A stretch of DNA of 64,000 nucleotides from Acidimicrobiaceae bacterium (lineage in GTDB: Bacteria > Actinomycetota > Acidimicrobiia > Acidimicrobiales > Ilumatobacteraceae), in contig JAHEDX010000004.1 in NCBI GenBank assembly GCA_024641005.1, forward strand, positions 1-64,000, written 5' to 3'. The position numbers were made by a program, and so were the translations under genes. Positions within the stretch are counted from its first letter, which is position 1; each line of letters begins with the position of its first letter. Below the pieces are notes generated by a model. It saw nothing but the letters and a program-made list of their open reading frames with translations. It made no database searches and had not been told where the DNA came from. Shown piece by piece: positions 57,967 to 64,000 of this stretch.

Positions 57967-59391
57967 TTGACGTCTGCCATCGTCGTCGGCAGCGGGCCCA
58001 ACGGGCTCGCTGCCGCCGCGCGGTTGGCGCGCGCGGGGCTCGAGGTGACGGTGCTCGAGGCCGCCGATACGGTCGGGGGCGGCACCCGCAGTTCCGAGAT
58101 GATCGTTCCCGGTCTGCTCCACGACCACTGCTCGGCGTTTCACCCGATCGCAGCCGCCTCCCCGTTCCTCGATGGGCTCGACCTCGGCGCACGCGGCCTC
58201 ACCTGGTTGCAGCCGGAGATCGACTGTGTCCACCCGCTCGACGACGGTTCGGCGGGTGTGTTCCACCAGTCGATCGACCGCACCGTTGCTGCGCTCGGTG
58301 TCGACGGAAACAGGTGGCGGCAGGTGTTCGGCGTGCTGAGCGAGCACTTCGACGATGTGTTGGCCGACGCGGCCCAGCCGATCCTGCGGATCCCTCGGCA
58401 CCCGCTGTTGCTCGCCCGGTTCGGTGCGGTGGCGGCGCTCCCAGCCACCGCGCTCGCCCGTGTCTGGAAGACCGAGCAGGCTCGAGCGCTGTGGGCCGGC
58501 GTCGCTGCCCACGTCTACCATCGTCTCGACCGGCCGCTCACCAGCGCGGTCGGTGCGATGCTGTTCGTCGCAGGGCATTCGCGGGGGTGGCTGGTGGCCG
58601 AGGGTGGCTCGCAAGCGATCGCCGACGCGCTCGTCGCCGACATTCGAGCCCACGGCGGCATCGTCGAGACCGGCTGCAAGGTGGGCGACGTCGCCGATCT
58701 GCCGCCCACCGACGTGCTGATGCTCGACGTCTCACCGTCGATCGCCGCGGACATCCTGGGTGATCGTCTCCCTCGTCGTGTCGCTCGTGCGTATCGTCAC
58801 TACCGGCACGGTCCGGGCGCGTTCAAGGTCGACTTTGCGATCGATGGTGCGGTGCCGTGGACGGTCCCGCAGGCCCGTGCGGCAGGCACCGTGCATCTCG
58901 GCGGTGACTTCGACGAGGTGGTGGCTGCCGAGCTGACGGTCCATCGAGGTGCGATGCCGGAACGACCGTTCGTGCTCGTCGGCCAGCAGTACCTGGCAGA
59001 CCCGAGCCGGTCCGTCGGCGACATCCATCCGCTGTGGACGTACGCGCACGTACCGCACGGATATACCGGCGACGCGACTCAGGCGATCGTCGACCAGATC
59101 GAACGGTTCGCCCCTGGCTTTAGCGAGCGGGTCGTGGGTATGGCGGTGCGGTCCACGACCGAGATGTCGGTGTACAACCCGAACTACATCGGCGGCGACA
59201 TCATCGGCGGGTTGTCATCCCCGCTTCGGCTCGTCTTTCGGCCGCGCGTCGCGCTCGACCCGTACTCGACGGGTATTGCGGGCACCTACCTGTGCTCGGC
59301 GTCGACGCCGCCGGGCGCCGGGGCCCACGGCATGTGTGGTGCCAACGCCGCGTCGAGAGCGCTCAGCGAGTTGGGCATCGCGACCGACTGA
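57967..59391 (+). CDS. Phytoene-desaturase-like NAD(P)/FAD-dependent oxidoreductase
   Basis: A 474-residue flavoprotein of the phytoene desaturase/PYROXD2 group. The FAD loop VVGSGPNGLAAAARLA (5-20) and the VLEAADTVGGGTRSSE segment are classic, and the C-terminus has a second FAD contact (STPPGAGAHGMCGANAA). Members desaturate or oxidise carotenoids and other lipids; some have unknown substrates. The only possible start is the TTG at 57967, since a nearby GTG frame runs into a stop. It may be co-transcribed with the DUF3556-like gene 27 bases upstream. Confidence 0.82.
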   Translation: MTSAIVVGSGPNGLAAAARLARAGLEVTVLEAADTVGGGTRSSEMIVPGLLHDHCSAFHPIAAASPFLDGLDLGARGLTWLQPEIDCVHPLDDGSAGVFHQSIDRTVAALGVDGNRWRQVFGVLSEHFDDVLADAAQPILRIPRHPLLLARFGAVAALPATALARVWKTEQARALWAGVAAHVYHRLDRPLTSAVGAMLFVAGHSRGWLVAEGGSQAIADALVADIRAHGGIVETGCKVGDVADLPPTDVLMLDVSPSIAADILGDRLPRRVARAYRHYRHGPGAFKVDFAIDGAVPWTVPQARAAGTVHLGGDFDEVVAAELTVHRGAMPERPFVLVGQQYLADPSRSVGDIHPLWTYAHVPHGYTGDATQAIVDQIERFAPGFSERVVGMAVRSTTEMSVYNPNYIGGDIIGGLSSPLRLVFRPRVALDPYSTGIAGTYLCSASTPPGAGAHGMCGANAASRALSELGIATD

Positions 59392-59404
59392 CGTCACAAC
59401 TGCT

Positions 59405-59440
59405 GACCCATTCGGGTGGGTCGACTCGGCCGGGCGAGTC
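59405..59440. terminator. Two short hairpins in a convergent junction
   Basis: GACCCA (59405-59410) pairs with TGGGTC (59417-59422), and GACTCG (59423-59428) pairs with CGAGTC (59435-59440). They lie between the oxidoreductase stop and the MarR gene stop. Termination is inferred; neither has a T-run. Confidence 0.4.
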
Positions 59441-59945
59441 AGTCGACTGATTCTGCGGGGCGACCGGTGTCGTGCAGTTTGTCGGCGAACCGTGTCAGCA
59501 GGTCGGCGAGTTGTGCCTGCTCGTCGACGCTGAAATCGCTCACGATGCCGTCGATCCAGCGTCGTCGTGCGTCGCGGAGCCGGGCCAACGCGGCCGCGCC
59601 GTCGTCGGTGAGGCGGTGTCGCCGTGCCCGGTGTTCGGCCGGGTCGGGCGTCCGCTCGACCAGGCCGTGTTCGACCAGCCGTGCCACCTGGCGGCTCGCG
59701 GTCGAGGTGTCGACGTCCGCAGCTGCAGCAACCTGGGCGAGATGCGCGTCGGGGAACTCTTCGATCCGGGCGAGCAGCGTGAACCCGCGGCGCTCGATGT
59801 CGACACCTGCCCAGCGCTTGAGCATCTCCGTCGTGCGTGTGTCGGTGATGCTGCGTACGAGCTTGACGAGCGATGCGTCGATGCGGTCGACCCGCGCCAG
59901 TTCCTCTGCCGACAGTGAATTCGTCGGCGCGTCGGTGCTGCCCAT
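59439..59945 (-). CDS. MarR family regulator
   Basis: A 168-residue MarR-type protein. The winged helix is around 50-120, with DVDTSTASRQVARLVEHGL as the recognition helix and RTPDPAEHRARRHRLTDDG as wing and linker. It diverges from an MFS efflux gene with 92 bases between starts and is likely its repressor, as in EmrR/EmrB-type systems. The ATG at 59945 is preferred over an upstream in-frame ATG because the upstream codons look non-coding. Confidence 0.84.
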   Translation of the reverse strand: MGSTDAPTNSLSAEELARVDRIDASLVKLVRSITDTRTTEMLKRWAGVDIERRGFTLLARIEEFPDAHLAQVAAAADVDTSTASRQVARLVEHGLVERTPDPAEHRARRHRLTDDGAAALARLRDARRRWIDGIVSDFSVDEQAQLADLLTRFADKLHDTGRPAESVD

Positions 59946-60037
59946 CGATCTCCAGTGTAGGTGACCGGGTGCATCACTTGTAGTCTGCAACTGAGATCCG
60001 GCACCACCACCCAGACGAGCCGGGGGAGAAGGACGTC

Positions 60038-61567
60038 ATGACCGAATCCGACCGTGTCGTCGACGAGTCAACGCGGCCTACGCCCGGGCGCCTCGCCGGC
60101 ATCCCGTACCGGTGGGTGGCGATGGGCGTCGTGCTGTTCGGCACCTTCATGGTGGTGCTCGACACCACGATCGTGAACCTCGGCCTCCCGTCACTGCAAG
60201 ACGACTTCGACACGGTCCACGGCGTCGAATGGGTGGTGACGGCGTACCTGATCGCGGTCGGCGTGACCCAGCTCACGAGCGGCTGGGTCGGAGATCGCTT
60301 CGGTCGTCGACGGACATTCATCGTCGCGCTGGCGATGTTCACCATCGCCTCGATCTTGTGCGCGGCCGCACCCACGTTGTGGCTGCTGGTCGTGGCGCGG
60401 GTCCTCCAAGGTGTCGGCGGCGGGCTGTTGACGCCGGTGGCGATGGCGATGATCTACGAGCTGTTCGAACCTGCCGAGCGTGGCCGGGCACTCGGCTACT
60501 TCGGGATTGCAGTGATGGCTGCGCCCGCGATCGGACCCGTCCTCGGGGGCACGGTGGTGTCCTCGGTCGGCTGGCGGTGGCTGTTCCTCATCAACGTGCC
60601 GGTGGGTCTCGTCGGCGTGCCGGTCGCCATCCGCCTGCTGCGCGAGACCGGCTTCCGAGAGTCGCGCCCGTTCGACTCGTGGGGGCTCGTCACGGCAGGT
60701 ACCGGGTTGGTCGCCGTGCTGATCGGGCTCCAGCAAGGCGGCTCGTGGGGCTGGTCGTCGCCCCGCATCGTCGGCCTGCTTGCGGTCGGGGCCGTGTCGC
60801 TCGCCGTGTTCGTGCGCCATTCGCTCCGCCACGCCACGCCGTTGGTGGAGATGCGGATCTTCGGTAATCCGGTCTTCGCGCTCTCGATGCTCGCGATCGG
60901 GCTGATGACGGTGGCACAGTACTGCCGTCTCGTCTACATCCCGTTGGAACTCGGGTCGACGCGTGGGATCGACGAGCTCAGGATCGGACTCGTCATGTTG
61001 CCCGCCGCGTTGGGGGTCGCTGTCATGATGCCGTTCGGTGGCCGCCTCACCGACCGCATGGGGTCTCGCGTCCCGTTCAGCCTCGGCGCCGCGATCCTGC
61101 TCGTCTCGTACTGGCCGCTCGCCCATCTCAGCCCCGACACCGACCTGAAGTGGATCTCGCTGGCCCTCCTCGGCGGTGGGTTCGGCGCCGGGCTGGGCAT
61201 CATGTCGCCGAACGTGATGGCGATGAACGCGACCAAGGCCTCCCAGGTCGGGCAGGCGTCAGGGCTCAGCCAGGTCTCGCGACAGGTCAGCGCAGCGTTC
61301 GGTACCGCGGTGCTGGCGTCGATCTTTGCGTCGTCGGCTCCCGCCGGTGATCTGGGTGATCCGGCGATTGCGGATCAGGCGATCGCCGCGTACAACGACG
61401 TCTTCAGGGCGACCCTCGTGGTCCTGGCCCTCGCGGTTCTGGTCGGGCTCACGCTCCCCGGTCGCGATCGGGCGCTCGAGATCCAGCGAGAGCGGCGAGA
61501 CGAGCGTGCCGAGATGATCGCCTCGGGCCGCTTGCTCGACGAGACGCCACCCGCCACCGGGCACTGA
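60038..61567 (+). CDS. MFS transporter, DHA2 (EmrB/QacA) family
   Basis: A 509-residue drug:H+ antiporter with 14 predicted helices. Motif evidence includes MVVLDTTIVNLGLPSL in helix 1, GDRFGRRRTFIV for the A motif, the VLQGVGGGLLTPV antiporter region and GWRWLFLINVPVGLV in helix 5-6. DHA2 members export drugs, dyes or lipids. It is divergently transcribed from the MarR gene, which probably controls it. The substrate cannot be predicted. Confidence 0.9.
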   Translation: MTESDRVVDESTRPTPGRLAGIPYRWVAMGVVLFGTFMVVLDTTIVNLGLPSLQDDFDTVHGVEWVVTAYLIAVGVTQLTSGWVGDRFGRRRTFIVALAMFTIASILCAAAPTLWLLVVARVLQGVGGGLLTPVAMAMIYELFEPAERGRALGYFGIAVMAAPAIGPVLGGTVVSSVGWRWLFLINVPVGLVGVPVAIRLLRETGFRESRPFDSWGLVTAGTGLVAVLIGLQQGGSWGWSSPRIVGLLAVGAVSLAVFVRHSLRHATPLVEMRIFGNPVFALSMLAIGLMTVAQYCRLVYIPLELGSTRGIDELRIGLVMLPAALGVAVMMPFGGRLTDRMGSRVPFSLGAAILLVSYWPLAHLSPDTDLKWISLALLGGGFGAGLGIMSPNVMAMNATKASQVGQASGLSQVSRQVSAAFGTAVLASIFASSAPAGDLGDPAIADQAIAAYNDVFRATLVVLALAVLVGLTLPGRDRALEIQRERRDERAEMIASGRLLDETPPATGH

Positions 61568-61695
61568 GCCGATCGCCTTGCTGGTGGCGCCGTCTTGGTC
61601 AGCCGATGAGGACCGTCAGCGGTACCTTCCCTGCACTGCTGGTCAAGGGTGAGACGACCTGCCCTCCGGTGTCGTGCGATCGCCGGCGGCGGCGG

Positions 61696-62718
61696 TCATC
61701 CCGAGGCGCCGACATCCTCACGGCGATGGCTGTTCGCGAGCTCGGCCAGTTTCCCGCGATCGATCCCGTCGGACGGCGCCACTGCCACCTTGCACTCCGT
61801 GACGGCCCGCAGGGTCGCGGTGCGTTGGCCTCCTTCCAGAACGGCTCGCTCACCGAACACCGAACCCGGGCCCATCTCGGCGAGCTGCTCACCATCGACC
61901 TCGACGACGAGCACGCCGTTGAGCAGCAGGAACAGCTCGTCTGACGTCGCGCCCTGCTCGACGAGGGTACTGCCCTCCTTCACCCGCTTGATGACGGGCC
62001 TCGTGTCGCCCCGCATCACCGAGTCCTGCAGCTCGCGCTCGAGCAGCGTCTCGATCTGGCTGGTCAATGCCGGCGAGTCCTCGTCGCCCCACGGTGTACG
62101 CCGCCCGAACGAGTGGGCCATCCACTGCTTGTACTCGGCGACGCTGCTCTTGGCGGTCAGCTCACCCGCGTGGTCGAACACCCAGTGTCGTGGGAAGCCC
62201 GACGCGCCGGTCATCGCCCCCTCGTGTGACCCATCGGCGTTGATCGTCAGGTCGAGGGTCGTCCAGACCGTCGGCGCGAAGTACTGGATGAAGGGAGGGT
62301 GGGGAACGGCGCGCGGCATCGGTGCACCGGTGCGACCACCGACCGTCTGTGTGAATCGGACCGAGCCACCCACGACCTCGGGCTCGGCCTGGAGATCTGG
62401 CAGCTTCACGGCCGGGATCGTGATCGATCCCACGCCGAGACCCACGGTGGTGGCGCCGATGACACCACCGCCGACGTAGCCGAAGCCAGTGATCCGCCCC
62501 TCGTCGTCGACCTCGATGAACGCCCGCAGCTCGTTCGCGAACCGGAATCGGTCGTTCACCCGGAGATCCTCGATGACGGCAGGAACATCCGCGCCGAGCG
62601 GATCGGGTGGGGGAGGGTCGTGGTGGGCCATCTTCATGCGCGTGGCGATCTTGCCCATGCCCTCCAGCAGGTCGGACGGGATCCACGACACCGTCGTGAT
62701 GCTGCGTTCGATCCTCAT
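61696..62718 (-). CDS. Protein with C-terminal cyclic-nucleotide-binding domain
   Basis: A 340-residue cytosolic protein. Residues 1-240 are a domain I do not recognise, with Gly-rich segments (VGGGVIGATTVGLGVG) and FIQYFAPTVWTTLDL. Residues 245-335 form a CNB domain with GSTLVEQGATSDELF and the cassette GSVFGERAVLEGGQRTATLRA. No DNA-binding motif is evident, so the CNB part may regulate the N-terminal domain. The ATG at 62718 follows GAGGAGGATGTC. It is the third CNB-domain protein of the window and the second without DNA-binding or kinase parts. Confidence 0.75.
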   Translation of the reverse strand: MRIERSITTVSWIPSDLLEGMGKIATRMKMAHHDPPPPDPLGADVPAVIEDLRVNDRFRFANELRAFIEVDDEGRITGFGYVGGGVIGATTVGLGVGSITIPAVKLPDLQAEPEVVGGSVRFTQTVGGRTGAPMPRAVPHPPFIQYFAPTVWTTLDLTINADGSHEGAMTGASGFPRHWVFDHAGELTAKSSVAEYKQWMAHSFGRRTPWGDEDSPALTSQIETLLERELQDSVMRGDTRPVIKRVKEGSTLVEQGATSDELFLLLNGVLVVEVDGEQLAEMGPGSVFGERAVLEGGQRTATLRAVTECKVAVAPSDGIDRGKLAELANSHRREDVGASG

Positions 62719-62887
62719 GACATCCTCCTCGACGTCGGTGACGTGACTCGTCGTTGCGGTCATGGTGCGCTCGGCTCGATCGCCCGCACCAGGGCACTGC
62801 CCTGCGTCGCAGGGTGTTGCTGGCATCACCCCCGACCCGGGTGCGAGCGCTCCTCCCGCGTCGCTTCGCATGTGGTTCAATGCGGCG

Positions 62888-64000
62888 ATGATCGCTGGGA
62901 TGCTCCTGTATGCGCGCGCTGAATGGCGACGGCGATGGGGCGTGCTCGCGTTCTTGGCCGTGTTGATAGCCGTCGGGGGTGGTGCCTCGCTGTTCGCGGT
63001 CGCAGCTGCTCATCGCTCCGACACAGCGTTCGACCGGTTTGCGCGGCAACTCAACTCACCGAGCCTGAGCATGTCGGGCCTCAGCGAGGACGGGTTCAAC
63101 GACCTCGACCCCGACAGCTTCGAGCAGATCGAGCAGATCGACGGCGTCAGAGGTTTCTGGGCGCTGGCGTTCGTCTTCGTCGCTGCGGAGGAGTATCCCA
63201 ACTACTTCTCGGTCGCGGTCGTCGAGCGCCGGGGTGAAGCACCCGACTATCTCACTCTCGAAGGTACCGGCGCCGCCGGCGATCTCGGCCCGAACGACAT
63301 CCTCGTCAACGAAGCGATGCAGGACGAGCTCGACAAGGGCGTCGGCGACACCGTCGTAGTGAATTCGCTCACTTCGGACCAGTTCTTTGCGTCGTTGTCG
63401 GGTGAGGACACCGGCCCTCCGGGTGGACCGACGATCTCGGCCCGGATCGCCGGTGTCATTCGCGCCGCCGAGGAGGTCAGCGATGCCCCTGATCCGTTCC
63501 TCATCATGTCTCCCGCGTTCTACGCAAAGTATCGCGACACGGTCGGCGGCTGCCTCTGCATCCTCGAACTCAACGTCGACCCCGACAAGATGGCCGCCGT
63601 CGAGGCCGAGTTGGCGGCCAGCTTTCCCGACGCCAACATCGAACGCACCGAAGACTTGGGAGCACGGCTTACCGACACGATTTCGCTGCAGCGGGCAGCA
63701 TGGTGGGCGATGGCGTTCGCTGCGTCCGTGGCCGGACTGATCGCCGTCTACTATGCCTCACGCGAGGTTGCCGACACCCTCGAAGCCGACGACGACACCC
63801 AGAAGGCTCTGGGCATGCGCGGCCGCGACCGTCACTGGTCGCGGCTCGTCGTTCTCACCCCGTCGATCATCATCGGCTCGGCAAGCGCGCTCGGCGTCGC
63901 CTACGCGCTGTCGCCACTCTCGCCGGTGGGTGTCACTCGGCGCGCCGAACCACAACCTGGGCTGCGATGGGACGCCGGCATTCTCTTACCAGGACTGATC
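62888..64000 (+). CDS. FtsX-like ABC permease, truncated by the window end
   Basis: The frame is open from ATG at 62888 to the last base: 371 codons, with the C-terminus beyond the window. It has one helix at 14-35, a large extracytoplasmic domain (about 40-255), a helix at about 265-285, and another near 315-335, then SPLSPVGVTRRAEPQPG, a segment typical of actinobacterial FtsX/MacB-type permeases. Such proteins work with an ABC ATPase in lipoprotein or drug export or cell-wall control. The partner ATPase is not in this window. Confidence 0.8.
   Translation, partial: MIAGMLLYARAEWRRRWGVLAFLAVLIAVGGGASLFAVAAAHRSDTAFDRFARQLNSPSLSMSGLSEDGFNDLDPDSFEQIEQIDGVRGFWALAFVFVAAEEYPNYFSVAVVERRGEAPDYLTLEGTGAAGDLGPNDILVNEAMQDELDKGVGDTVVVNSLTSDQFFASLSGEDTGPPGGPTISARIAGVIRAAEEVSDAPDPFLIMSPAFYAKYRDTVGGCLCILELNVDPDKMAAVEAELAASFPDANIERTEDLGARLTDTISLQRAAWWAMAFAASVAGLIAVYYASREVADTLEADDDTQKALGMRGRDRHWSRLVVLTPSIIIGSASALGVAYALSPLSPVGVTRRAEPQPGLRWDAGILLPGLI

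Noticed and set aside
56758-58653. 631-codon antisense frame over the DUF3556-like and oxidoreductase genes
   Set aside because: It crosses two well-supported genes, and its composition is that of complementary codons rather than protein.

Overview
This window is high-GC (clearly above 60% by eye), densely coded bacterial DNA with many ATGA and TGATG gene overlaps. The family mix (WS/DGAT acyltransferase, DUF3556-like membrane protein, several P450s, ACAD11-like dehydrogenase, actinobacterial-style lipoproteins with Thr/Pro/Asp-rich linkers) points to Actinomycetota. An Acidimicrobiia-type marine or soil heterotroph is my best guess; that placement is inference. I found no rRNA, tRNA, CRISPR array, integrase or insertion sequence, so this looks like ordinary chromosome rich in accessory catabolism.

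Layout. 0.2-5.4 kb: a small Cys-rich protein, a YbjN-like protein, a GNAT acetyltransferase, a membrane-anchored repeat protein and an SDR/DUF2867-like oxidoreductase. 5.5-10.5 kb: a compact minus-strand redox cluster made of a geranylgeranyl-reductase-like flavoprotein, a stand-alone cyclic-nucleotide-binding protein and a GltD-like flavoprotein with C-terminal Fe-S motifs, followed upstream by two cupredoxin-like proteins. 10.8-14.6 kb: an aldo/keto reductase relic, then acoX-acoA-acoB and a solitary lipoyl domain with no E2 catalytic domain. 14.7-20.3 kb: a CrtO-like acyltransferase, a secreted serine protease, a glutamine-amidotransferase-like protein, an amidohydrolase with a D-2-hydroxyacid dehydrogenase, a membrane protein and an ACT-domain protein.

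20.4-32.7 kb: a large aromatic-catabolism island. It combines an hpc/hpa-type lower meta-cleavage pathway (semialdehyde dehydrogenase, isomerase, hydratase, fumarylacetoacetate-hydrolase-type enzyme, MarR regulator) with two separate [P450 - LigA - LigB] modules. An SCP2 protein, an AraC regulator, a SnoaL-like protein and a MetE-like protein lie in or beside it. Two related long palindromes sit in the convergent gene junctions at both ends of the hpc part.

33.0-42.2 kb: a UPF0303 protein, a two-component pair (kinase with a cyclic-nucleotide-binding domain; receiver fused to a thioredoxin-reductase-like flavoprotein lacking CxxC), WS/DGAT, a large lipoprotein and an ACAD11-like dehydrogenase. 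42.3-57.9 kb: a FadR-type regulator diverging from accB-accC-carboxyltransferase-like-PEP-mobile-domain-SDR-acyl-CoA ligase. Next comes a branched-chain-type ABC importer in which LivH, LivM and LivG are one polypeptide, with a separate LivF and a binding protein. A DUF3556-like protein follows. 58-64 kb: a phytoene-desaturase-like oxidoreductase, a MarR/MFS divergent pair, a cyclic-nucleotide-binding protein and a truncated FtsX-type permease.

Working model (inference): the ABC importer and acyl-CoA ligase operon takes up and activates an organic acid, the biotin-dependent set carboxylates an intermediate, and the aromatic island feeds ring-cleavage products to central metabolism. The redox cluster at 5.5-9.2 kb and the altered carboxyltransferase are the strongest candidates for undescribed biochemistry.
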